Shown piece by piece: positions 46,346 through 57,045 of a stretch of 64,000 nt of DNA. Every line of letters begins with the position of its first letter. Position 1 is the stretch's first letter. A model generated the notes under the pieces. That model had not been told where the DNA came from. It did not search any database and saw only the letters and a list, made by a program, of their open reading frames with translations. Location: the NCBI RefSeq assembly GCF_027887165.1, contig NC_077234.1, forward strand, positions 249,974,658 to 250,038,657. Direction: 5' to 3'. The DNA comes from Monodelphis domestica. Lineage: Eukaryota; Chordata; Mammalia; Didelphimorphia; Didelphidae. Position numbers and translations under genes: made by a program.

Positions 46346-47989
46346 CTTCCCCTTTCTATAATTTAAATTTGATATTAAAGTGAGGCATCTTTTCAAATTA
46401 TAGTCACTTCTTCCTATTCCTTTTGTATCATTACTGTGACTTTCCAACTATTATAACAGACACCTTTGCCATGCCCCACTCTCACCTTCCTTGTGTGGGA
46501 GCAGGCGATGAAAGCTCTAAGACATTGCAGATACTGTTAGGGCCAGTTGATGTGATGCTTTTGTTAACCTGCTTTTCTTTTTCTATTCCTTTAAAAAATT
46601 CTTGATTATGAGAAAATGCTCACTGGGTAAGGGGCAGGGGAGGGATGTATTCCAAAATAAGGAGGATGTAAAAACAAAACCATCAATGAAAATTAACAAA
46701 ATGTTCATGAAAATGAAAGAAGAAAAGAAAGATTGCAAAAAACGTTAGCAATTAAAGAAAATACTGAAATTCCTTCATATTGTTAGACTCCAAGAGTTTA
46801 AAATTCAAATAATTTGCTATATCTACCAAATATCAACTCTCATAGGAAGAAAAACAGCCTCAGCATTAAAGAGTCATGATGTGCCAGACTTATTTTCCTA
46901 TCAATGATGAAGGTAAATTCCTCAAGTGATAGAGTTTTAAAGGTCATGTTTAGTAATCAAAGTTTCTTCTTTTGGTGAGATCGGATTAATCCAGAAAGCT
47001 GTGAGACAGATCTAGAGGAGATCTGATGAAATTCCAGAAATGTTAAGAGGACAGGAATTTTAAAAATTCTATAGAATATAGAGAATAGAGTAATAGTCTG
47101 AAGGTGGCTGTGATCAGTTATGGGAATATGGTATGTAGAGAGATAACAACACATTTTACATCACCTTGAAAAGCAATTTATTTTTTACATCTTCCTCTCT
47201 CTTGTCATTCTAGATTTTTCCTGCCTGAAAACTATGATGCATACTTTTAAAATCAACTGTGATGGCTACATATTCTAATGCTGTTTTTTAATTTGGAGCT
47301 AATCTATATTATTTAAGAATGAGTATGGAAGACCTCCAAAAAGGGATTTTCAAAAAGTGCTATTTTGGCTTATAAGGCAAATTGCCAGAGTTATTTCCCT
47401 CCCGAGACAGGCTGTTTTTTAAAAAAATATTTTGATAAGTGAATTTCAATGTAATAGTTTTTCTTTGCAATCCTTTGTATGTTATTTATTGCATTTAGAA
47501 ACATTATTCTGAAAAGAGGTCCTCCAATGTCTTCAGATTACTGAGGGATTCAAGACAAACAAACACAAATTTGAAAGCCCTTCCTTGCCCCAAAGTGTTA
47601 TTCTGACTGCCCCATAACGGGAGGGAGAGACCTGACTGCTTAACTAGTTTACTTTGAGGAGAAGGGTTAGAGAAAGGGAGAAGTTTGTTCAGATTCCTTC
47701 AGAGTCTACTATATTCTGGAGGACAGAGCTGGAACTGGGGCAGATGGACTGGGGCTTTGCTCTACGTAATTCCTTTAGAGTGCTGGCAACAATTTTATTC
47801 TTTCAGCAACAGAGAAACAACATGACTCATTACTTAGTTGGGAAAAAATTGTTAAAATGGACCTCAATGAGAAGTTGTGGTTAGTTCTTCTACTTTGATC
47901 TCCTCTCCACTTGTGTCTTTGTGCTAGGCTTTTATGATCTTTCTCTCCCTCCTTATTGAGTGGTGTTCTGCTCTCTGCAGTCTAAAGCA
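46346..47989. other. Long unassigned interval
   Basis: 46570-46700 (attcttgattatgagaaaat, gctcactgggtaaggggcag) may be an old LINE 3' end. Bases 47150-47560 look unique and could be conserved non-coding sequence. No gene seen. Confidence 0.35.
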
Positions 47990-48195
47990 CTTAGGACTGG
48001 TATCAGGAAGCGTAGAAACTTAGTATGTATGATCCCAGGTGAATCACAACTTGTTTGCCTTAGTTTCCTCCTCTGTAAGAAGGGAAGAAGAAAAACACCT
48101 GCCTCTCAGGGTTGTTGGGAGGATCATAGGAGAAAGTTGTAAAGTACTTTGCAGACCTAAAAGTACAATTAAATGCCAGCTATTAGCTAAGGCCA
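47990..48195 (+). mobile_element. CORE-SINE, sense
   Basis: tgtttgccttagtttcctcc tctgtaagaag, cctgcctctcagggttgttg ggaggatc, aaagtactttgcagacctaa aagt, ccagctattagc. Confidence 0.88.
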
Positions 48196-49284
48196 TAGCA
48201 TATTGCTTATCAGGGTCATGGCTTGTAGTACTTGCTCTTGGTCCCAAAATTGCTAGTTATACCTCTGTTAGAGGATCAGAATAAATTAATTATGATTCCT
48301 TTAAAACGTTGAGTTAGTTTGATTTAATGCAGAACATTCTCATTTATTCAATTTTTGCTATTAATTGCTATTAATTCCACCTGGACTACAGATGGCCCCT
48401 AATACTGTATAATACTTATATTTTCCAACCTTCTCAAATTCTTATAAATATGTCCTATCCTTTCTGTTTCAATAGCCACCAACCTAGCTCATGGACTCAC
48501 ATTTTTCTCCTAGTCCAGTGAAACAATAATTTTATATCACTTATGAAAGCATCTCTTTCCTCCAATTCATCCTTTATAATCAGAGCTGGCAGCACATCTA
48601 ATGTCATTTACCATTCAATACTTTATTGGATCCATGAACTCATTAATTCATGCCTTGTCTCCAGTGGGTACAAATCACAACCCTTCTATGCCTTCTTTTC
48701 CTAGAAGATCCTTATTCAGGCTCTTCCTCTAATAGACCCTCTGCTTCCTCTAGCTTTCAAATGCTACATTTTAGGAACAATTCTATTATTTTTTGTACTT
48801 ACTACATAACCAGTCATTCTCCTTTTCTAGTTATATGTTCCCTTGACAATAAATTTATTGTTTTGGGATGGAAATTTCATATTTAGAGTGCTATATGTAA
48901 AAATTCTTATTAAACAGTTAACTTGTAACTTATTTTTTCTTAAGCCATAAATATAGTTATTTTATGTACTTGAAAGCAATAAATCTGCATTTTTGACAAA
49001 TCTTTTCTGATCTAGATTGGTTTTAAATAAAGATGTTATCAGCACTTCCCACTTCTTATTACCAGAGCTCCTACAACATGTTTTTGGGATTAGGGGAATG
49101 ATTCAAAGAGATTAGTAGATCTAGGCACTGTGGTTTCTGATATCATTTCCACTATTCAAATAAAGCTGATGAAATGAAATGATGAAGAAGATGATGGTAT
49201 TGCTATATTTTCTATATAGGTTTGTTATAAACAGTTAAATGGAATTTACTCTATAGTTAGGATATAAATGTTCAAGGAGGACTA
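48196..49284. other. Unassigned interval
   Basis: 48370-48560 loosely resembles L2 coding sequence but not well enough to call. Nothing else seen. Confidence 0.3.
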
Positions 49285-49790
49285 GTATTATGGTGTGAGG
49301 GCTTGCTGCTCATCTACCTGTGGTGTCCATCTGGCACTCAGCTTTCACCTGTGGCTTCAAGAAGCAGTACCTTAGACACTAGCCAGCTGCTAGTAAACTA
49401 TCATGGCAGGTGGACTAAAACAGGTTGAGGGTAACTGACAGGTCTCAAACCCATCAGTGAGTTAGGGGAGTGTCTACATCAGGCATGTGACTTCCCTAGG
49501 TGGAAAGGGTAGATGGGAACAATTTGTTTTAACAGCCATGAAGGCAGTTGAAGCAGGCAGTGCTTAGAGCTTGATCAGACATTCAAGATGCCAAGATCAT
49601 CCACCGCATCCTGGACTATCACCAGTCATCCTGACTTTTGCCTTGCCACTGGACTTCATTGGCTCTAGGAGAGAGAGTGAGGCTGATGACTTTGCAATTC
49701 TGCTTCACTTAAATCCAATTCAGGTACAAGTCAAGACATGATTTCAGTGGTCCTCTTCAAAAAGGAAGGACAAACAATACTGAATCTATA
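49285..49790 (+). mobile_element. RTE-type non-autonomous element or LINE 3' end
   Basis: A widespread marsupial repeat: tgtggcttcaagaagcagta, aaacccatcagtgagttagg, gcatcctggactatcaccag tcatcctgacttttg, cactggactt cattggctct, gcttcacttaaatccaattc, tggtcctcttcaaaaaggaa ggacaaacaata. The 3' end with its acaa-type tail is what I associate with RTE elements. Family naming is from memory. Confidence 0.65.
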
Positions 49791-50516
49791 GCAAAACCAT
49801 TTCTAGTATGGAGAGATTCCTAAACTGGCATAGTTCCCCTCAAGACTCCCTGCCTCAAGACTATTTAAGCAAACGTTTGTAAGAATCTTGAAAATGGAAA
49901 AGATCATGCTACGTAGAAAGACAGTTTGGAATTACATTCCAGAATCATTGAGTAATCATGTCCATATCCCACCATTTTTTCCGAGACCATTTCCATTATA
50001 CCTGGAGTAAAACAAAGGAACCTCTTCCCTTCCTAATTGTAATAATTTCTCAATCAGGAAGGGTAGGTCCTGGTGACAATCTGCCGCAGTCAGGGTCCAG
50101 CCTCACTCGCATCTCCAGGGTTCCTGACAGGTGGCGAACGATCAGTCAAAATAAATAACAAACGGAAGACAGCTTAGTCATTACGGCCATGGGGCTGCTT
50201 TGCATCTTGACAGCTGCTCTGCCATTCCCAGGCTTGGTTTTTATTTTTATGTCCATTTTCTTGGCATGCAGATTACATTGCCTAACACACATGTTCAAAG
50301 AGAGATAATTAGAAAAGTGATATATTAACTTTTAACAAATCACTTGATTAACATTCTATATTTTTGTATTGGGATTAAAGACAGAATAAAGGTTGCACAC
50401 AAGATAAATGATTTCGTCACAGGTGGCTTACTAGGGAGTTTCTGAGTTACTGATTTGTGTAATTGAGTCACCAAGGCATATTGAAACTTAGTGTACCTGT
50501 ATTGTACCTGTACATA
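49791..50516. other. Unassigned interval with a small CpG patch
   Basis: 50079-50200 holds about eight CpGs (gccgcag, ggcgaacgatc, aaacgga, tacggcc), unusual locally. It is not assignable to a gene or repeat. Confidence 0.35.
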
Positions 50517-50564
50517 TTGTATGTATGTATGTATGTATGTATGTATGTATGTATGTATGCATGC
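50517..50564. repeat. ATGT microsatellite
   Basis: About eleven uninterrupted atgt units. Confidence 0.96.
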
Positions 50565-51604
50565 TGGCTTCATGAGAAAGTTTTGGGCTTGGCCTGTAGC
50601 TGCAATTTTGCTGGGAATTAGCTACATAAGATAAGTAAAAGTTAATCCGTGATAATCTTTTTGGGATTGGGTTTAAGGGTATTAATTTTGGGAAGGTGAA
50701 GAGGCAATGATATAATCAAGATAGAATTACTTAATTCCAGCCATGATATATTTCTATGAGAAAAAAATGTTTTCTTTCCTCTTACAATTACCATTCACCT
50801 TTCAAAGATTTTCCTCAGTAGATTAGACAGGGCTTTAAAGAAAATATTATTTCTTAATATTTTTAGTTTTATTCAAAAGAATATTTTTAATGTTTCCACA
50901 CACCCTGGGTCCTTGAGTAAAAGTACCAAGTCTCATTATTTTATTGTTTTTATGTACTCTATGGAACTTAGTGGAGTAAATGGTGGGCACTCATTACATA
51001 CATCTTAAATCAAAGTAAAAATGACTTCGTATAAAAAATAGGCCAAGTATCTTATAAGGAATAAGAATTCCTTATATCATATTCTCTTTTAAAATTTTTA
51101 CTATCTTTTGGAATTATATCACTTTTACTTCTCAACTCTTATCCCACTCTCTCCTAGTATGGCTTCTTTTATAATAATTAATAAGAGCAAAAAATAAAAA
51201 TAATTCAACAAAACTAGTCAACTCAGAGAAAACTCTGACAAAAATGTCTACATTGTTCTAAAATTAATAAGATATTTTCCTAATATTGCTTGGAAAGGAA
51301 GGCATTTTGTTATATCAATCTCTGAATATTTTTGATAATTTTAGTAGATTAATATTCTTGAGTACTGTCAATAAAATCATTGACTGTATTTATTTTCCAA
51401 GGAAATAAATGAATTACTATAGCTATGTTCAAAATACTTAAGAAATGCTAACTCCAAGACCAAACAAAAACTTCATATTAAATTCTGTTAATTCTGTATG
51501 AAAATTTACAATTAGTGTTGAGTCAGGATAAAAGGACATTTCAGTGAACATGTTGGATTAATTTAGCAGGGTCATGGGATTTTGAGCTACCATGTGTGTA
51601 AATT
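50565..51604. other. Unassigned AT-rich interval
   Basis: Nothing recognised. Confidence 0.35.
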
Positions 51605-51705
51605 ATTTAGCCCAACATTATCATTTTTACAGATATGGACACTGGTTCAAATAAGTAAAGTGACTTTCCCAAAGTCACACAAATAGAAGTAGGATTAAAA
51701 TAATA
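51605..51705 (-). mobile_element. CORE-SINE, antisense
   Basis: tttttacagatatggacact, taaagtgactttcccaaagt cacac, gaagtaggatt. Confidence 0.7.
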
Positions 51706-52589
51706 AAATGTATTCAGGTGGTTCCCAAATCCTTCACACTCCAACTCTAGTTCATGTTCTATGCCAAAATACCGTAGAAATTTAATTAGGAAGATTAGGT
51801 ATGCCAACATTTCTTTTGCTCTAAATTTACTTTATGTTGAAAAATTTTAGAAACTAAGATTAACAGAGAGAGCTCAGTGTAATATAATGTTTCAATTAAT
51901 CCTCCACCCCTACAGCTAAGAATCCCACTTTCACTGAAGTAGGTTTCTTTAGGAGAACTAGAATTTGATGAGGAAAGTAGAAAATGATATGTGATGTTTA
52001 CTCTTTTGTGATATTCACTGTGCATTAGCTTTACTGGGATAAATGGCTGAATGAACTAGTGAAAGATTACTATGAGAAAAGTAGCTGTATTTACTTAAAA
52101 GCCTTTCTAAAACAATTTAATATTGGTTATAAAAATTTCCTTTTCAAGCAAAGTAAAAGGAAAATGTCATTTGTTTTCAGTATTTTCTTTATGTCATATT
52201 GGTGTATATATTTCTTGTGACCGGTTGTAATTCTGACATGCTTTCATTTTGTTTCTGCATGCTTTCCTTTTGTATTTGCAATGATCATTTGTGTGTGCTT
52301 CCACGGGAACTAAGATGACTCAATATTTGACACTGGCCAGTGAAACTGGATGAAGCACCTCTTCCTACCTTTACTTTACTTCTACTTTACATTTACCTAA
52401 TATTAGTTGACTTCTTTGTTAGTTGCTTGCTGGATTTAATTTCAGAAAATACGTTTCATTGTTCTATTTGGTTGTATTCTTATTCTTATGGCTTTAAAGA
52501 AAGAACATTACTCCAAGGAGATGTGCAAAAGTCATTCCTCTTAGAGAGCATTTCTCAGTGCTTGTTAGAAATATTGGAGCCGTGTCTCT
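51706..52589. other. Unassigned interval
   Basis: No gene, RNA or repeat recognised. Confidence 0.35.
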
Positions 52590-53625
52590 GACAAAGGCCT
52601 CATACCTCAAATATATCAAGAACTTAGTCCATTTATAAGAATAGAAAGTATTCTCCAAATGACACTTGGCCTACCTTTGAAGAAATGGCCCAAATCACTA
52701 TTAATTCTGGAAATAAAATTAAAACAACATTGAGGTACCATCTCATACCTGTCAGAATGGATAACATGACAACAACAAAAATGACAAATGTTGGAGGGGA
52801 TACAGAAAGACTGGCACACTAATACACTGATGGTAGAGCTTTGAGCTTATACAACCATTCTGGAGAGCAATCTAGAACCATGCCAAAAGAGCCATAAGGC
52901 ACTTTGCCAAGGAATGCCACTAATAACATCTGTATCCCAAAGAGACTAAAGATAGGGGAAGAGGAACCAACTACCTGGTCAATATATATATATATCAGTT
53001 CTTTTTGTGGTGGCAAAGAACTAGAAACTGAAGGGACGTCCATCAGTTGAGGAATGGCTGATCAAGTTGTGGTATCTGATTGTAATGAAATACTATTGTT
53101 CCATAAGAAATGACAAACAAGAAATCATGAAAAAAACTGGAAAGACTTCTATGAAATGATGCAAAGGGAAGTAAGCAGAACCAAGAAAACATTGTACACA
53201 GTAACAACAATAGTATGTCATGATCAGCTGTGAATGAATGAACTATTATCGAGAAGGCAAGGATACAGGACAACTCCAAGCGATTTACAATGAGATGCCA
53301 GAGAAGGAACCACTATAGAAAGAACAGATGTAGTCAGAATCCAGATGGAAACATACCACTCTTTACTTATTTTCCATCATAAATTTTTCTCTAGTGTAAC
53401 CAATAGGTGCCTTCTTTCCCAATATGAGGAACATGGAATTATGTATTGTATAATTGTATAGTAATATACATAATATACAATAATATAATAATATACAAAT
53501 TCTTACTTGCCTTTTGGGGAGTGGGGATGGAGGAAGAGGAAGAAAACATGGATTAGATAATGTCAGAAAACAAGTATAAAAAATTGTCATGTAGTTTGGA
53601 AAAAAGAAAAAGAAAAAATAAGCAC
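52590..53625 (+). mobile_element. Old L1 3' end, sense
   Basis: Follows the L1 ORF2 C-terminus and 3' UTR: caaatatatcaagaacttag, ttgaggtaccatctcatacc, acaaatgttggaggggatac, ccattctggagagcaatcta gaacc, gtggcaaagaactagaaact gaaggg, tgaggaatggctgatcaagt tgtgg, and a final A-rich tail. It is more diverged than the L1 at 37426 and has no intact frame. Confidence 0.87.
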
Positions 53626-54269
53626 TAAAACAACTGCAACCCTCCAATCTCCCCACAGACAAAGATCAGCCATTTCTTTAATCTAAGAAGTCCAATTAAT
53701 TCTCAAACAATAAGCAATCCATTTAGAGGGATCTGGAAGTTGGATACATTGTAAGGAATACCTTTATATGCAGCATAGGTTTCTTGAAGAATGAGATCAG
53801 TAACAAACCAATCAACCCAAACAAATGGACAACTTTTAATATGAAGTAAAAACATGCTTGTCATGGGCAGGACAGTACACAGACTAGTAGTGAAGATTTG
53901 GAAAAATCAACTTTTTTTCCTGGTAAAACTCTTAAAAACTCAAACCATTGCCTAAGAAACCCAGAGAGTTTATTTCAATACTTGAAGGATCCAGGATTTC
54001 ATTGGTGACAACAACGCCCCCCTCCCAGTGCCTTAGTCAAGTCAATTGCCACGGTCAAGCAAATACATCTTCCTTTGGCCAACTTCCTTATGGAGGCTAC
54101 TTATAGCCTCCCTGTAATTAACTAACTGGACTGCCCTTTATAGAGAGGGCATGTCGATCCTTGCCAGGTCCATTTTTAAAGTGTCTACAGAGAGTCAGAG
54201 CCTGTCAAGGTTTACACTTGACTCACATAGCTACTAAGAACACAAAGTTGACTCTAGACCATGACGCAA
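53626..54269. other. Unassigned interval
   Basis: Nothing recognised. Confidence 0.3.
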
Positions 54270-54420
54270 AAGTCTTGTATTTGCAGATAGAATACCTGGC
54301 TCTGGCACATTGTATGACAAACTACCTCGTGCCTCTGGACCTTAGTTTCCTGATCTGCAAAATAAGAGAATGGACTATCTGACTTCTAAGGTTCCTGCCA
54401 ATTATTGATTTATGGTTCCA
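54270..54420 (+). mobile_element. CORE-SINE, sense
   Basis: agaatacctggctctggcac, ggaccttagtttcctgatct gcaaaataag, actatctgacttctaaggtt cctgcc. Confidence 0.75.
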
Positions 54421-55419
54421 TGAAACACACTTTGAGGATTTTGGTGGAGGAAAAATTTATAAATTGGCCTCTAGTGGAGAATCAATAAAAGAGAATTAAT
54501 GTATGAATTTCCAAAAAAAACCCTATCTTTTATAGTGTTTGAATGACTAGGAAGCTTTTCACTTTCAATTTGCCACAGCAGCTAAGACCAAATTTAATTA
54601 AGCTATGATTCTTCAATTATTTTCCTAATTTTTTTTTCTTGAAGATTGCAGTTCCAAGCAAATGTCACTTGACAAGTCTTAAATATTTCATAGGTCTCCA
54701 ATTTATCATCAATTTGAAAAAAAAATAAGGTGGTTTTAGTTGAGAACTGAAAGCTGTAAACACCTATTTCTATTCATTTGCTTGCCAACATAGCATAGAG
54801 TATTTTTGAAATGCAACTTCAATTTTTAATAATTTTACCAAATGTCTGTGACTATTAACATAAAAATAGGAATTTTTACTCAGCTATCTTTGTATCTTTT
54901 AGCTTAGACTATCTACTTTCTTCCCCTTCCATGTTCTTATTGGATAAAACTGAGTGGGTGTCTCTAAGGCACGGTGACTGAGAAACCCCTTGGCCCTGTA
55001 AAACCACAAGTATTTTGATGCATATAAATAGAAGTATGAGCAAAATCTGTCAAGTGACAAGTTATAGTTTTAACGCTCGTACTCTGTAATCCACTTCCAC
55101 ATTTCTGCCTCTATCAGTGTTTAATCTCTTCAATTCTTCGCCACAAGTTCTCAAATTCTACAATTTCAGACTTTCTTGCTTGACTGGAGAGTGGCAAAGA
55201 TGTTTCTGCAACACGTCTCTCCTTTTATTTTATATTTTCCCAGAACGCTGCAATAGGCGCAGGCATTCTGTAAGTGGTTCCAGTCCACTGGGAGCCTCTT
55301 TGGCTGTGGAGCTTGAACTGGAGGCACATTCGAAAGTCACTAGTCCCCCAGACTCTCTTCCTCCTCTTTTGTCTGACACTTACTGTGTAGTGGCAGTCCA
55401 TGGAGAGAAAAGACAGCGC
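54421..55419. other. Mostly unique interval
   Basis: 54540-54870 lacks repeat signatures and could be conserved non-coding sequence. Bases 55070-55410 carry more CpG than average. No gene recognised. Confidence 0.35.
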
Positions 55420-56080
55420 CACGAAGAAAGGAGACCGATGCTGGCAGAGTATGGACCTCCCGTCTTTTTCATCATAATTCTTGGTGTTGTCTTGGATCAC
55501 TGCCTTGTTGATGATAGAGCCATTCCTACTTGATCATCACCTATTTATCATGGCTGTCGCAGGATATGATGTTCTCCTGGTTCTGCTCACTTTACTCTAA
55601 TCACTTCCTATCTTCCCAGTATTCTTTTGTGATCACCCTATTCGTCATTTCTTATGGAACCATATCATTCCATCGAAATCACCCACCACAGACCGTTCAG
55701 CCCTGTTCCATCACTTCGGTGTCCATCTCTTTGCCGCCGCAGAAAGGTTGGCTATAATTATCTTCGCAAAGGCAGGTGGGTCCTTTCCCTCCGTCTTTGG
55801 TCTCTTTGAGACGAAGACCATGCAGCGGTATTGCTGGGTCACACAGAGAGCGCTTCCCAATGGCCTTCCAGAATGGTTGCCTTGGTTCAGTGTCACCAGA
55901 CTGTATCAGTGTCCACTTCTCCCATTTCCCCTCCAGAATCCATTTTCCTTTTGTGTCATGTTAGCCCGTCTGACAGATGTGAGGAACGGCAACGTGTTCT
56001 GCTTTAGGAGAACCATGGGCTGTCAGTCACCGAAGGGCGACCATTTATGTCCTCCAGACAGTATAGAAATGGTCTAAGGA
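55420..56080 (-). mobile_element. Old L1 3' end, antisense, CpG-bearing
   Basis: tcatcataattcttggtgtt gtcttggatcact, gatgttctcctggttctgct cac, tcatttcttatggaaccat, ctttgccgccgcagaaaggt, tatt gctgggtcacac, gccttccagaatggttgcc keep the antisense L1 3' order. Overlapping frames on both strands are not genes. Confidence 0.78.
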
Positions 56081-56271
56081 ACGGCTCCTGCATCGTTCTT
56101 GCCCATTGATTTCAGAGGTGGCTTCTGGAGGAGTGGGCTGCAGGGGAAGGAATTTGGATGCACGTTTATACAGTATCAGCCGAGCTGTATCATTTGGGGT
56201 GGTATCTTGTTAATTTTGCCTATAAGTGGTTTTATATTCATGTAAGGAAACTAATCAAGAAAAATACATAT

Positions 56272-56430
56272 CAGGGGGCAGCTGGGTGGCTCAGTGAGTG
56301 GAGAGCCAGGCCCAGAGATGGGGGGTCCTGGGTTCAAATCTGACCTCAGACCCTTCCCAGCTGGGTGACCCTGGGCAAGTCACTTGGAATCTATTTTGAT
56401 TCCAAGATAGAAGGTAAGGGTTTAAAGACA
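56272..56430 (+). mobile_element. Marsupial SINE with perfect 15-base target-site duplication
   Basis: Head gggggcagctgggtggctca, body ccagagatggggggtcctgg gttcaaatctgacctcaga, tail aaggtaagggtttaaagaca. Flanked by identical aagaaaaatacatat at 56257-56271 and 56431-56445. About 50 bases (tagcccttaccactcttctgcc region) are missing between cacttgg and aatctattttgattcc. Confidence 0.95.
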
Positions 56431-56599
56431 AAGAAAAATACATATAAAATGCATTCCTCCCTGAGACATGTTTAAACACTTAGAAGACTTCTGGGGCACT
56501 ATGTAGTTTCTGCAGGGAGGACTAGAGAAGGCTATCAGTAAGAATCACACAGGGTAAGAAGACATGCAGAGGTTATAATCAGCACGGATGAGGAGCCAG

Positions 56600-57045
56600 A
56601 TTGCACCGTACAGAGTATTGGTCCTGAGTTAAAAACGACTTCTTTTCAGATCTAGTCTTGGATACTTACCAGCTGGGCAAGTAATTCACATCCGTCTGCC
56701 TCAGTGCTTTTCAGTGGTACCTGCCTCCCGCGTTGTGGCGATGAGCAGCTGAAAGAACACGGTGGCATGTTGAGCACTCACTCCTTCCTCTGGTGGAGGG
56801 AATTCAGGAGTCTGGAGGCATGACGTGTGCAAAGTGAGAAATATCTGAGGTAAACTCGAGGTTCAAAGACCCAGACTGGAATCGTCTGCCTTTCCCTGGG
56901 TCGTCGTGAACACGTCACTTGATCTGACCTGAGTGCTTTGTGCGCCTCTTGCTAATGGCTTGACTCACACGCTGGTGAGGGTCCAATGAGAACAGCCGTG
57001 TCTAGTGCCTGGTGGCCAGAAAGAGTTCTGTGAATGCCATCTGTC
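56600..57045 (+). mobile_element. Two degraded CORE-SINEs in tandem, CpG-bearing
   Basis: Copy 1, about 56600-56760: ttggatacttaccagctggg caagtaattcac, ctgcctcagtgcttttca, ctgcctcccgcgttgtggcg atgagc. Copy 2, about 56865-57045: gtcgtgaacacgtcacttga, gctggtgagggtccaatgag. Same orientation. Confidence 0.6.

Noticed and set aside
48360-48900. Possible further L2 coding fragment
   Set aside because: Only loose similarity, with no string of landmarks in order.
50079-50200. CpG patch that looks like an antisense LTR end
   Set aside because: Too short, with no paired signals.
55117-55533. 138-codon plus-strand open frame
   Set aside because: Part of it overlaps an antisense old L1 3' end, and the rest resembles no protein family. 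A CpG-rich composition makes chance frames likely.
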